A model generated the notes under the pieces. It saw only the letters and a program-made list of their open reading frames with translations. It was not told the origin of the DNA and made no database searches. DNA of 64,000 nucleotides from Spiroplasma alleghenense (GTDB lineage Bacteria; Bacillota_I; Bacilli_A; Mycoplasmatales; Mycoplasmataceae): positions 1,272,078 to 1,336,077 of the forward strand of contig NZ_CP031376.1 in NCBI RefSeq assembly GCF_003363775.1. The letters run 5' to 3'. The translations under genes and the position numbers were made by a program. Positions 52,240-63,252 of this stretch are shown one piece after another. Every line of letters begins with the position of its first letter. The stretch's first letter is position 1.

Positions 52240-54460
52240 ACTGACAAAGCTACTTCTAACACTAACTCCACTCACTTTTGCGCCATTTCTAAAAGGAAGC
52301 TTGCAAGTATCACATTTTAGCAACATTAAAGAAGAAGTGTTAGATAAGTCCACTTTTTTTGATAAGGAAAATTTAATTAATTTTAATGGTAAAAAATTTT
52401 CATCCAAAGACTCCTTTGATAGTTACCTATTGGGAAACAATTTTCTAAATAAAAAAGAGGGATCAAATCTTACAAATTATTCAAAAGAAGAAAAAATAAA
52501 TATTAGCGATCTTGAATTTAGTGGTAATTGAGCAGACCAATTTAAACAGTTATATCTAACTGCCAGTAATGGTTATTTATCTGATTATTCAGAAGCAATG
52601 AAAACATATTTAGATGGGATACGGTGAGAAGACAATTTTAGTTATGATAACAAAAATTGGAGCCCAAACATTGAAGAGGCAAAAAAAGATTTTTTTGAAA
52701 GAAACGTTACTACATATGATACTTTTTTTTATAAATACAACAATAGGTATTTTAATGCCAATTTGGTGGAAGATATTCTTAAATTGAAGAGCCTAGGACA
52801 AGATGGTTATATTGTTTTTAAAGAACCATCTATAGATTTAGAGAAAGAATATATTTACGGAACCAAAGAATCATTAAAAAAAGATATAAAAGAAGCTTTA
52901 AAAAAACATTTTTGAGACCTTAATCCGGAAAAAGATTATCACGGTGAATACAAAGGGCTGAGCGCAAGGGGTTCAACCAAGAAATTAAAATACTACAAGC
53001 TTGAAATAATACCTCCAAAAGATCAAAGGATTGATTTTTTCTATGATGAAGATGGAGGGTACGATAGATTTGAAGGGGGTCAGACGGCCAGTTTAATATT
53101 AAACAATCTTGAAGATGTTGAATTTCTAAAAAATCCAAATAACTGGAACCACCACGCTTTCCCTGCAATAAATAAAAACGAGTCCTACTCTGAAACAAAT
53201 ATTCGAGATTTTAACGGTAAGAAGTATCGAATTGTATACAAAACAACTAAAATGAAAATTTACCACGGTGGGTATTCCGAATTCCGCTTACCTGATTTTG
53301 ATAAAACAGAATTCAAAGTAACTGAAAAAGAAGGTGCCGGTTTTTATCTTTACGGTGATGACAAAGATGATGCACCAATAAAAAAATTTGAAAAAAATAT
53401 GTGAGAAACGCTTTCGAAGTACTCTGAATTGGCTTATAATAAAGCGTTTAGAAAACCTCTAGAAAAAAAGTTTAGCTATGAATTTGATAAAATTTTTGAT
53501 AGTTATTACGAACATCATACATTCGGCAATAAAATTAAAATGCTGGAAAAAGATAATATTAAAAATCACGACTTAAATAGCATAGATAACTATTTTCCAT
53601 TAGTTGACAAATATGATGTGAATATAAGAGAAGTGCTAGAAATATTTGAAGGAAAACTTTTGTTTGAAAACAGCGAGTCAAAATTTTTAGAATTATTCGC
53701 ATCATTCATTTTCAATCTATTGATTCGGGATGGAATAAAATGAGAAGACATAAAAGAACCCGATTGATTTAAAAAAATTAAGTTAAATCAAAAATATTCG
53801 GATTTAAGTGATGAGGATATACTTTTGATTAACGAGAAAGCCGCTAAAGAAGTTTTAGATAATTTAGTTCAAAAATCAAAAAGACCGGTTTTTGATTTTA
53901 TTGAACCGATGAATTTTAAGCATTATTTTTCATGAATTGACAATATTTTTTTAAGTGATCCTAAAGGTGAAAAAATAACCGATTCAATTTGGGATTTAAA
54001 AGATAAGTACTTTGATTACTACCAGAAAAGGCCAATAAACTTTCAAAGTAAAGACGAAATTTTTGGATATAAAAATTTGGTTAAAGAAACTGACGAGGAT
54101 TTAATAGATCGTTTAGAATTTTACTTAAAACCTCAATTTGGATATCATAATATTAAAAACTTAAATAGTCCAACAATTGAAGGTAGGGACTATTATAATC
54201 CGCCAGCCTACACCGAAGAACCTGGATACGCTTATGGATTTACAAGTTCCAATGGAGAAGAAATATATTTTAATAATATAGACGAAGCTTTAAAGAAACT
54301 CAAAGAAGATTTATTTGCTTCAGACAAGTATTCTGTTGAAACCATCTATAAAAGAGTTTATTTTTATCAAGAAAACGGAGAAACAAAATCATTTGTGTTC
54401 AGTAGTGAAAAAGAGGTTGATGATTGAATACAAAAAAATCATTATAAACTTAAAAATTAA
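52229..54460 (+). CDS. Giant exported protein, paired with the lipoprotein
   Basis: 743 residues. Signal-like N-terminus (KLLLTLTPLTFAPFLKG) without a lipobox Cys. The same short repeated units as in the upstream gene are present: FNGKKFSSKDSFD near residue 50, YGTKESLKKDIKEAL near 210, FNGKKYRIVYK near 330, NGEEIYFNNIDEALKKL near 685 and FSSEKEVDDWIQK at the end. Otherwise acidic and aromatic-rich (FFYDEDGGYDRFEGG). No known domain. The start ATG lies within the end of the first gene (11-nt overlap), so translation is coupled; an upstream in-frame GTG was rejected because it is before the signal peptide. Confidence 0.68.
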
Positions 54461-54490
54461 CATTTATTAATAATATATAGTTTTTAAATA

Positions 54491-54509
54491 ACTAAATAAG
54501 GTGTATAAT
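54491..54509 (+). promoter_or_regulatory. Promoter block identical to 1099-1117
   Basis: ACTAAATAAGGTGTATAAT; perfect -10 at its end, 31 bp after the stop of the giant exported protein and 160 bp before mreB. Confidence 0.6.
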
Positions 54510-54554
54510 AGTTATTAAAGTTATGGGGATAATTAATTATTTCAAGAACTAAAA

Positions 54555-54611
54555 TTGCTATTAAATCGGTATTTTGATATAATATATGCAGGTTACGTCC
54601 TGCATTTTTTT
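54555..54611 (+). promoter_or_regulatory. Second promoter and terminator-like hairpin in the mreB leader
   Basis: TTGCTA (54555-54560), 17-bp spacer, TATAAT (54578-54583), then TGCAGG-TTACGT-CCTGCA and T7 (54587-54611). The hairpin starts at the predicted transcription start, so it can act on RNA from the upstream promoter at 54509: a short ~95-nt RNA or an attenuator for mreB. Confidence 0.5.
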
Positions 54612-54671
54612 ATGTGCTGGTGCGTAATTATAAAATGACAGTATAGTCATAGAAATAAAGGAGATTATAAA

Positions 54672-55718
54672 ATGGCATTAGTAGCTGCTAAAAAAAGCAA
54701 TAAACCTACATTCGTATCAATGGATTTAGGTACTGCTAACACTTTAGTTTATATTACAGGACAAGGAATCGTTTACAACGAACCTTCAATCGTGGCATAT
54801 AGAATTAAAGAAAATAAAATCGTTGCTGTAGGGGAAGAAGCTTACAAAATGATCGGTAAAGGAAACAAAACAATCCGTGTGGTTAGACCAATGGTTGATG
54901 GAGTTATTACTGATATTCGTGCAACAGAAGCACAATTAAGATACATTTTTGCAAAATTAAGAATTGCAAAAACTTTAAAAAACTCAATTATGTTATTAGC
55001 ATGTCCTTCAGTTATTACTGAATTGGAAAAAACTGCTCTTAAAAAAATCGCAATGAACTTAGGAGCTGTTCAAGTTTTCGTTGAAGAAGAAGTTAAAATG
55101 GCTGCCTTAGGTGGAGGGGTAAATATTTACGCTCCAACAGGGAACCTAATCGTTGATATGGGTGGGGGAACTACTGATATTGCAGTTCTTGCATCAGGAG
55201 ATATCGTTTTATCAAAATCTATTAAAGTTGCAGGGAACTACTTAAATGATGAATGTCAAAAATTCATCCGTTCACAATACGGTCTAGAAATTGGATCAAA
55301 AACTGCTGAATCAATCAAAGTTAACGTAGGGTCATTATCAAAATACCCAGACGAAAGACGTATGAAAGTTTACGGACGTGATGTTGTTTCAGGATTACCA
55401 AGAGAAATCGAAATCACACCAGAAGAAATCCGTGAAGTATTAAAAGTACCAGTATCAAGAATTATTGACTTAACTGTACAAGTATTAGAAGATACTCCAC
55501 CAGAATTAGCTGGAGATATTTTCAGAAATGGTATTACTTTATGTGGTGGGGGAGCATTAATCAAAGGTATTGATAAATACTTCGCTGATACTCTACAATT
55601 ACCAACAAAAATTGGTGAACAACCATTATTAGCCGTAATTAACGGAACTAAAAAATTCGAATCAGAAATTTTTGAAATTATCAAAGCGCAAAGAAATCAC
55701 TCTGAAGTTTCATATTAG
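54672..55718 (+). CDS. mreB: MreB actin-like protein, long N-terminal form
   Basis: 348 residues, intact pocket: MDLGTANTLVY, FVEEEVKMAALGGG, VDMGGGTTDIAV, TLCGGGALIKG. N-terminus MALVAAKKSNKPTF is longer than in the tandem trio, and the segment around VAGNYLNDECQKFIRSQYGLEIG is distinctive. No TGA Trp in this copy, unlike the trio. It is preceded by AAAGGAGATTATAAA and followed after 47 bp by another mreB. It probably represents a separate paralogue class from the trio. Confidence 0.95.
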   Translation: MALVAAKKSNKPTFVSMDLGTANTLVYITGQGIVYNEPSIVAYRIKENKIVAVGEEAYKMIGKGNKTIRVVRPMVDGVITDIRATEAQLRYIFAKLRIAKTLKNSIMLLACPSVITELEKTALKKIAMNLGAVQVFVEEEVKMAALGGGVNIYAPTGNLIVDMGGGTTDIAVLASGDIVLSKSIKVAGNYLNDECQKFIRSQYGLEIGSKTAESIKVNVGSLSKYPDERRMKVYGRDVVSGLPREIEITPEEIREVLKVPVSRIIDLTVQVLEDTPPELAGDIFRNGITLCGGGALIKGIDKYFADTLQLPTKIGEQPLLAVINGTKKFESEIFEIIKAQRNHSEVSY

Positions 55719-55765
55719 TCTTATCTAATTAACATTAAAAGTAATTAAGAAAAGGAGAGAAAAAT

Positions 55766-56809
55766 ATGATTAAACCAGATAGCGCCGCCTTTATTTCTTT
55801 AGATTTAGGAACATCAAACATTCTTGCTTATGTTGCTGGTCAAGGAATCGTGTACGATCAACCGTCATTAATGGCTTATGATTCTTCAACAAATGAATTA
55901 ATTTGTTTAGGAAACGAAGCTTACGACATGGTTGGAAAAACTCACGAAGGTATTAGAATGGTAACTCCTCTAGTTGATGGAGTTATCGCAGACTTAGAAG
56001 CTGCATCAGATCTACTAAAACACATTTTTGGTAGATTAAGAATGATGAATTCATGAAAAAACTCAGTTGTCCTATTGGCTTGTCCAAGTGGAGTTACTGA
56101 ATTGGAACGTGAAGCATTAAAAATGGTTGCCAAAGATATGGGAGCTGAATTAGTATTAATTGAAGAAGAAGCTAAAATGTCTGCTCTAGGAGCAGGGATT
56201 AACATTGATTTACCACAAGGTAACTTAGTATTAGACATCGGTGGGGGAACTACTGACGTTGCTATTTTATCAGCTGGAGAAATCGTTGTTTCTAAATCAC
56301 TTAAAAACGCAGGAAACTTCTTTGATGAAGAAATCCGCAAATACGTACGTTCTGAGTACAACATTTCAATCGGTAAAAAAAGTGCTGAGAGTGTTAAAAA
56401 AGAAATTGGATCACTTGTTAAGTATCCAGCAGAAAGATCAATGCAAGTTTACGGACGTGACATTGTTTCTGGATTACCAAAAGAAGCTAAAATTTCTTCA
56501 GAAGAAGTACGTAACGTTTTACTAAACTCATTTAGTAAAATTACAGATTTATTAATTGAATTGCTTGAGGAAACTCCACCAGAATTAGCTGGAGATATCA
56601 TGAGAAATGGTATCACTATTTGTGGAGGGGGAGCATTAATTAGAAATATTGAAAAATATTTCATTGATATTTTCCAAATCCCAGCAAAAATCGCTAAAGA
56701 ACCTTTAGGTTGTGTAATCGAAGGAACTAAGATTTTTGAAAAAACAGTAAGAAGACGTTTAGAAAACGGACAGTATACTAAAGACGAAAAAAGTTTTCTT
56801 TCATTCTAA
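55766..56809 (+). CDS. mreB: MreB actin-like protein, trio member 1
   Basis: 347 residues. Pocket residues intact (LDLGTSNILAY, IEEEAKMSALGAG, LDIGGGTTDVAI, TICGGGALIRN). One TGA Trp after RLRMMNS, at the same position in all three trio members, which places their origin in tandem duplication. It is preceded by AAAAGGAGAGAAAAAT and followed by a terminator. Confidence 0.94.
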
Positions 56810-56817
56810 TTCGAAAT

Positions 56818-56844
56818 AACAACAAGATAAATAAACTTGTTGTT
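56818..56844 (+). terminator. Terminator after mreB trio member 1
   Basis: AACAACAAG-9 nt-CTTGTTGTT, then TTTTT. Confidence 0.8.
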
Positions 56845-56893
56845 TTTTATTAAAAAAAGTTCTTATAAGAACAATACTAAAGGAGAAATAAAA

Positions 56894-57925
56894 ATGAACG
56901 AAAATGTGTTTATTTCATTAGACTTAGGAACATCAAATGTTTTAGCTTACGTAGCAGGTCAAGGAATCGTTTACAACGAACCTTCAATTATGGCTTACGA
57001 TAACCGAACAAACTCTTTGGTCGCATTAGGTAATGAAGCTTATGAAATGGTTGGGAAAACTCACGAAGGAATTAGAATGGTAGTTCCAATTCGTGATGGA
57101 GTTATCTCAGACATGGATGCAACCTCTGATTTACTAAAAAGTATTTTTGCAAGACTTCGTATGACTAATTCTTGAAAAAACTCAGTTGTACTATTGGCTT
57201 GTCCAAGTGGAGTTACTGAATTAGAGCGTGATGCTTTAAAGAAAGTGGCAATGCAAATGGGAGCTGAGCTTGTTATTGTTGAAGAAGAAGTTAAAATGGC
57301 AGCAATTGGAGCTGGATTAAACGTTGATTTACCAGTTGGTAACTTAGTGTTAGACATCGGTGGGGGAACTACTGATGCGGCACTAATTGCTTCAGGAGAA
57401 GTTGTTGTTTCAAAATCATTGAGAATTGCTGGAACTTCTTTTGACCAAGAGATTCAAAAATATGTTCGTTCAGAATACAACATTTCAATTGGAGATAAAA
57501 CTGCTGAAAACCTTAAAAAACAAATCGGTTCATTAGTTAAATACCCAGGTGAACGTGTGATGCAAATTTATGGTCGTGATATTGTTTCAGGATTACCAAA
57601 AGAAGCTCGCATTACATCAGAGGAAGTACGTAACGTTTTACTAAATGCATTTAGTAAAATTACTGATTTATTAATTGAAGTTCTAGAAGCAACTCCACCA
57701 GAATTAGCTGGGGATATAATGAAACTGGGTATTACAATTTGTGGAGGGGGAGCATTAATTAGAAATGTTGATAAATATTTCTTTGATATCTTCCAAATCC
57801 CAACTCGTATTGCACCAGATCCATTAAATTGTGTAATTGAAGGAACAAAGATTTTCCAAAAAACTGTTGAACGTCGTCTTGAAAACGGAATGTACACTAA
57901 ACAAAAAATGAAAGACTTTTTCTAA
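56894..57925 (+). CDS. mreB: MreB actin-like protein, trio member 2
   Basis: 343 residues. Start is the ATG of MNENVFISLDLGTSN after AAAGGAGAAATAAAA; an upstream TTG in the same frame has no ribosome site. Pocket intact: VEEEVKMAAIGAG, LDIGGGTTDAAL, TICGGGALIRN. One Trp codon, TGA, after RLRMTNS. The residue after the phosphate-2 motif (TTDAA versus TTDVA) differs from the other two. Confidence 0.94.
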
Positions 57926-57948
57926 AAAATAATCTTCGGATTATTTTT
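57925..57948 (+). terminator. Terminator after mreB trio member 2, UUCG loop
   Basis: AAAAATAATC-TTCG-GATTATTTTT overlapping the stop region, then TTT. The C(UUCG)G tetraloop makes it unusually stable for so AT-rich a stem. Confidence 0.85.
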
Positions 57949-58048
57949 TTTATTTATAATTTTAGTCGAAATAGTAGCATAAAATTTGGATTTATATTAA
58001 AATTAAAAGGTCTATTATATTGAAATATAATTAGATGTAGGAGAAAAA

Positions 58049-59101
58049 ATGAAATTAGAAGAAAGACAATTCATTTCCCTTGATTTGGGAACATCAAATG
58101 TTTTAGCGTATGTTTCAAAAAAAGGTGTTGTTTATAACGAACCTTCAATCATGGCTTATGACAATTTAACCAATACACTAATTGCATTGGGATATGATGC
58201 TTATGAAATGGTTGGAAAAACAAACGAAAACACTAGAATGGTAGTTCCAATTAAAGACGGAATTATTGCTGATATGGAAGCAGCAAAAGATTTACTGAAA
58301 AATATTTTTAATAAACTTAAAATGATGGATATTTGAAAAGGCTCAGTAGTTTTACTAGCTTGTCCAAGTGGAGTAACTGAACTTGAAAGAGATGCTTTAA
58401 AATTAGTAGCAATGGACTTAGGAGCGGAAATGGTAGTAGTTGAGGAAGAAGTTAAACTAGCTGCAATTGGAGCTGGAATTAACATCAACTTACCCAAAGG
58501 AAACGTTGTAATTGATATCGGAGGAGGAACTACTGATGTGGCTATTTTAGCTTCAGGAGAAGTGGTTGCTTCAAAATCAATCAAAATTGCTGGAACTTCA
58601 TTTGATGAAGACATCAAAAAATATATTCGTTCAGAATACAATGTTAACATTGGAAGCAAATCTGCTGAAAATGTTAAGATTCAATTAGGATCACTTGGAA
58701 AATACAACGCTGAAAGATCTATGTCAGTTTATGGTCGTGATATTGTTTCGGGATTACCAAAAGAAGCACTTGTAAGTGCTGAGGAAATCAGAAACGTGTT
58801 GATAAATTCATTTAGTAAAATTACTGATTTATTTATCGAACTTTTAGAAACAACACCACCAGAATTAGCTGGAGATATCATTAAAAACGGTATTATTTTA
58901 TGTGGTGGAGGAAGTATGATTAGAAATGTTGAGAAATACTTCTCAGACATCTTCTCAATCCCATGTAAAGTAGCAAAAGATCCATTATTGGCTGTAATTA
59001 ACGGTTCAAAAGAATTAGAAAAACAAATTTTCACAAAAATTGAAAACGGTTTCTACGGTAAAAATGGTCAAAAATTAAAACAAATTAATAAATTCATGTA
59101 A
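58049..59101 (+). CDS. mreB: MreB actin-like protein, trio member 3
   Basis: 350 residues. Pocket intact: LDLGTSNVLAY, VEEEVKLAAIGAG, IDIGGGTTDVAI, ILCGGGSMIRN (Ser in place of Ala). One TGA Trp after KLKMMDI. The C-terminus is extended (NGFYGKNGQKLKQINKFM) compared with the other two. Promoter region 57940-58048 contains TATAAT-like boxes (TATAATTAGATG at about 58026). Ribosome site GTAGGAGAAAAA. Confidence 0.94.
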
Positions 59102-59109
59102 ATAATTTG

Positions 59110-59128
59110 GAAGCCTTAAAATGGCTTC
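59110..59128 (+). terminator. Terminator after mreB trio member 3
   Basis: GAAGCC-7 nt-GGCTTC followed by TTTTTTT. Confidence 0.8.
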
Positions 59129-59204
59129 TTTTTTTATTGACATTTTAATTGGGTTTTTAAAACAATTCAAATATTCAAAATTTGTTGAGGATAAAAGAAC
59201 AGTA

Positions 59205-59243
59205 AAAATAGCTAAGCAATTAAAAAATTTGCTTAGCTATTTT
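59205..59243 (-). terminator. Terminator of tatD
   Basis: 15-bp perfect stem AAAATAGCTAAGCAA/TTGCTTAGCTATTTT, 9-nt loop, 11 bp past the tatD stop, T-rich on the minus strand. Confidence 0.85.
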
Positions 59244-59253
59244 AATTTATTAA

Positions 59254-60051
59254 TTAAACATTGAATACTTTTTGAGCATTCAATCGTGTCGAAGAAACTA
59301 CATTATCAACGCTTATTTTCTTTAAATCTGCTATTTTGTTTGCAGTGTGAACAATATGTTTGGGAAAGTTAATTTTACCACGGTTAGGAACCGGTGTAAG
59401 GTAAGGCGCATCAGTTTCAATTAGTAGGTTTGAAAGAGGAATTCATTTTACAGCCTCTTGTAAATCTTTTGCATTGTTGAAAGTAACAACTCCCGGGATA
59501 GAAATATAACTACCAAATTTAACAAATTTCTGTGCATATTCTAAATTAACTGTAAAGCAATGAACAATTGATGATTTGACTTTCATTTCCTTCAAAATTT
59601 CTAATGCATCATCATAGGCTTGATAATTTCCTACCTCATCGCGCAAATGCATCATGACAGTTAAATTATTATTTTTAGCAACCTTTATTTGTTCCTTAAA
59701 CCAAGAAATTTGTTCTTCTCGGTTTTGGCGAGAATAAAAGTAATCAAGACCAACCTCTCCAATTGCAACTACTTTTTTTGACATTGCTAAGTCATTTAAT
59801 TCCTTGATGTCTTCTTCTATGTCAAAATTGTGAACATCATTTGGGTGAATTCCTACAGCCGCAAAAACTCCATGGTTTGATTGAGCTTGCTTTACAGCTA
59901 ACTTTGAAGAGTTTAAATCAAAACCAACATTACACATCAAATCAACACCCACTTCCCTGGCTTGCTTGACGATCTCTTCTGTTGTGTAATTTAGTTCCTG
60001 ATATCTGGGATCATTTAAATGGGTGTGACTATCAAAAATTCCTTTTAGCAT
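59254..60051 (-). CDS. tatD: TatD-family DNase
   Basis: 265 residues. Metal ligands: DSHTHLND at the N-terminus, GEVGLDYFYSRQNREEQ with Glu, HLRDE in MMHLRDEVG, IVHCF, and C-terminal ETDAPYLTPVPNRGK. This is the amidohydrolase fold of TatD, a metal-dependent 3' exonuclease/RNA-DNA repair enzyme. It reads away from the origin, 9 bp after the mnmE stop. One TGA Trp follows EAVK. TatD adjacent to mnmE is a typical mollicute order. Confidence 0.92.
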
Positions 60052-60060
60052 ATTAATTTC

Positions 60061-61413
60061 CTACTTTCCTAAGCAATATTTCCTGAAAATATTATCTATT
60101 ATTTCTTCTTCATAACTTTCACCCAATAAGTTATTTAATTCGTTTCAGGCTTCGTATAAATCAAAATTAATCATATCTACAGTAAATCCTGACTTAAAAT
60201 TATTATAAGCAATTTTAAGTTTATTTTCTATATTTTTTAGTAATGAAATCTGATTTATATTAGAAATAATTAAGTCGTCAGACTGAAGTATATTTCCAAA
60301 GTCATATTGTTTTTTTATTTTATTTAAAAGCTCGTCAATCTCATTATTTTGTGCTGAACAAAAAACTGCTTCTGGGTATCTTTTAATAATTGCTTTTTTT
60401 TGCTCATTTGAAATCAACTCAGATTTATTAAAAACAGTGATAACTGTTTTAGAATTCATCAATTCTAAAAGCTTATCTTCAACAAGGTAGTTCTTTGAAC
60501 TCGAGTCAAAGACATGAATAATCAAATCAGCCTCTTTAAGTGTTTGATATGATTTTCTAATTCCAGCACTTTCAATATCGTCATTTGTTTCTCTAATACC
60601 AGCGGTGTCAATTAATCTCAAAGTGATATTTTCAAAAGAAATTTCACCTTCAACAAGGTCTCTAGTAGTTCCCGCAACATTTGAAACAATTGCCTTTTCT
60701 TCATTTAACAAACAATTAAGAATCGATGATTTACCCACATTGGTTTCACCAATTATAGCAGTTTTGATTCCTGTGACAGATTTGCTTGCAAGGTTACTTT
60801 TAAATATAGCGTCTTCTGTTATTTTTATTAATTTTTCTAATTCTCTAATTAGTTCGTCATTGGAGCTACCTTCGATATCGTCATATTCAGGATAATCAAT
60901 CGAGGTTTGAATTCTTGAAATAACATCTAGTAGTATTTCCTTCATTTTATTAATACCAGGGTTTTTCTTACTCGACATGTTTCTAATTGCCAAATCTGAT
61001 GCAAACTGATTTTTTGCGGTAATTAAATCGTTAATTGCCTCGGCTTGAATAAGATTTATTTTATCATTTAGAAAAGCTCTTTGAGAAAACTCTCCTGGAA
61101 GCGCCATTCTTGCTCCACTATTAATCAATGCCTGAATTACCTGATTTGTCACCAAAACTCCACCGTGACAATTTATTTCAACAACGTCTTCTCCGGTAAA
61201 GGAATTTGGTGATACAAAAGAGGTAACAACTACTTGATCAATAATTTTACCTTTTAAATATAAATGCCTAAAATTTACTTGGCGATTTTTTTCAATTGGT
61301 TTTTTTATTAGTTTATTAATTATTGAAAAACTATCAGGTCCTGAAAGTCGGATTATAGCTAAAGCTTGTTGGGCTATGTTGGTTGCCGGTGCGACTATTG
61401 TGTCTAAAATCAT
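60061..61413 (-). CDS. mnmE: tRNA modification GTPase
   Basis: 450 residues, start at the ATG 61413 (MILDTIVAPATN), where the Shine-Dalgarno AGAAGGA has normal spacing; an upstream TTG is too close to it. N-terminal tetrahydrofolate-binding domain with GEDVVEINCHGG and GEFSQRAFLNDKINL; G domain with GETNVGKSSI (G1), AGTTRD (G2), DTAG (G3), NKSE (G4) and CSAQ (G5); C-terminal KYCLGK with the catalytic Cys. Works with MnmG on tRNA U34. One TGA Trp near the end. Confidence 0.95.
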
Positions 61414-61468
61414 TAACTTCAAATCCTTCTATAATGATTTTATTATAGCAAATAAAAATGCAAAAAAA

Positions 61469-61503
61469 ACACAGCTCTAACAACTTTATAGTTAGGACTG
61501 TGT
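61469..61503 (-). terminator. Terminator of the khpB end of the operon
   Basis: ACACAGCTCTAAC with GTTAGGACTGTGT, two mismatches in the stem, T8 on the minus strand, directly after the khpB stop. Confidence 0.7.
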
Positions 61504-62055
61504 TTATTTATTGTTTTTAACTTTTCTCTTCAATACTATTAATCGTTTATTTTCAGAATTTATTGATTTGGAAACAATATCTGGAAACTTAATTAATCTT
61601 TCATGAATTTTCGCTCTAGTTTCTTTGCTCATTAGTGGTAGAACTATATCTTCTCCGGTTTCTAAAACTTTTTCACAGGCTTCAACTGCTATATCAATAT
61701 ATTCTTCAAGACTTAAATCTTCAATATATTGACTAAATATTTTAACCTGAAATTTTAGTCCTGTTTTTCTGTAAAGAATTTCTTCGCAAATAATCTCAAA
61801 ACTTTCAATTACTAATTGCGAGACATTGTAAGTAAATAACTCATTGTTTAGTTCAAATAAAATCTTCCGACCTTGAAATGTGAGTTTTCCATCCTTAAAA
61901 CTTATCGAAAAAAGTTGAGAAAGAAGATTTGCAAATATTTCTTTAATTAAATTTTCAATATCAGCAATATTAAAACCCGACTTTTGCTTCAGCTTTAGGC
62001 CAAAGAAACTTCGGGTTTTTTGAATTGGATAGTCAAATTTGATTTTTGTTTTCAA
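61504..62055 (-). CDS. khpB: Jag/KhpB-like RNA-binding protein
   Basis: 183 residues. The C-terminus is an R3H domain (GEDIVLPLMSKETRAKIHERLIKFPDIVSKSI, with the Arg-x-x-x-His core); the preceding part is KH-like (VSQLVIESFEIICEEILYRKTGLKFQVKIF). N-terminal Jag-N region is short or absent compared with Bacillus Jag/SpoIIIJ-associated protein. Binds RNA and in streptococci governs division; the wall-less host has no septal wall, so its role here is uncertain. Gene order yidC-khpB is conserved; the start is 2 bp after the yidC stop. Confidence 0.78.
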   Translation of the reverse strand: MKTKIKFDYPIQKTRSFFGLKLKQKSGFNIADIENLIKEIFANLLSQLFSISFKDGKLTFQGRKILFELNNELFTYNVSQLVIESFEIICEEILYRKTGLKFQVKIFSQYIEDLSLEEYIDIAVEACEKVLETGEDIVLPLMSKETRAKIHERLIKFPDIVSKSINSENKRLIVLKRKVKNNK

Positions 62056-62057
62056 GA

Positions 62058-63236
62058 TTATCCTTGTATTCTAGCAGCTTCTTTAGCTTCTTTTTTTTCC
62101 AATTTCAGTTTTTTGCGAGCAAGTTTCTTTTTAAAGTTTTTATTTTTATTTTCTCTTGCAAAGTGGAAACCTAAGGTTTGTAAGATTTGGAATGTTGAGG
62201 AGAATATTCAATAAATCGCAACCCCTGAGGCAACAGAGGCAACAATGATGAAGAACACAAACACAAACACACACTGCATTATTATTTGTTTTTTACGAGC
62301 TTTTCTTTGTTGTTCTGAAACAGGACCCTTGTTCTTCTTAAACATTTGAAGGAAGGTTGGTAACAACATTGAAATAATTTGTAAAGGAAGGTAAACAAGT
62401 ATTATTGATAGGTAAACTCAATTTCCTTGTTGAATTTGGGCGAATGGTTGTTCAATTAATGATATTTGTCCAATTGAAGCAACCTTTAAAATTTTAGTTG
62501 ATCTGATGATTGAGAACATCGCAAATAGGAATGGCATTGAAATAATTGAACCAGCAATTGCTCCAAGTGGGCTAGTACCTTGTTTTTTATACAAGGCCGC
62601 TAACTCCATTTGCTGTTTTTGCTTGGCAGCTCGGTCTGTTGAGTTTTTATACTTTGCTTGTATTTCTGCTTGTTTACCACTTAAAGCTTGCAATTTTTCT
62701 TGGTTCTTCTGGGCTTTTCAAGAAAACATTAACGTTATTAACCTAATTAGTAAAGAAGTTAATAGAATCGCGAAGAATACCGAAGCTCCAAAAGAGAAAC
62801 TCCCATCATCTTCAAGACCTCCGTGGAATAATCTAATCATTCCAACTAGAATGAATGCTAAAGGATAAACAAAGAATCCATAGAAGGGAGATTTTGTTAC
62901 TTCAAAAGCACTACCTCATGAATAAACCGGGTTTCAGTTATATTGAATTAAACCGTCTTTGGAAGGATTAAAGATATGACTCTTTGATCCAGTATCTCCA
63001 AGAGATTTAATAATTATTTCAAAACCAACTCCAGGAGCAAAAATACTGCGTCCAGTCATATCTGTTACTTGACCTACAACAAAATTTGGTTGGTACATTT
63101 GAATACAACCTCAAAGCATTGATGTTAGTAAGAAAATGAAACCTACAACTTTAGTTCAAAACCAAACTACTTTTCAAGGGTTTTTTTTATTAGAATTTGT
63201 GTTTGATAGATACTTAGTATAGTCCTGTTTATACAC
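62058..63236 (-). CDS. yidC: Membrane protein insertase YidC
   Basis: 392 residues with a GTG start after AAAGGAGGCCTTTTA. Signal anchor near residues 25-45 with lipobox-like LLTSMLWGC, a long N-terminal extracytoplasmic part, then the conserved insertase core: GASVFFAILLTSLLIRLITL, the helix LSGKQAEIQAKYKNS, LGAIAGSIISMPFLFAMFSII, and VYLSIILVYLPLQIISMLL. It inserts membrane proteins. The C-terminal tail is basic (KNKNFKKKLARKKLKLEKK), typical of ribosome-binding YidC. Several TGA Trp codons split the frame. Confidence 0.9.
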
Positions 63237-63252
63237 TAAAAGGCCTCCTTTT

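Noticed and set aside
52920..53198. Minus-strand ORF inside the giant exported protein
   Set aside because: It depends on the antisense of a well-supported plus-strand frame and shows no plausible protein features.
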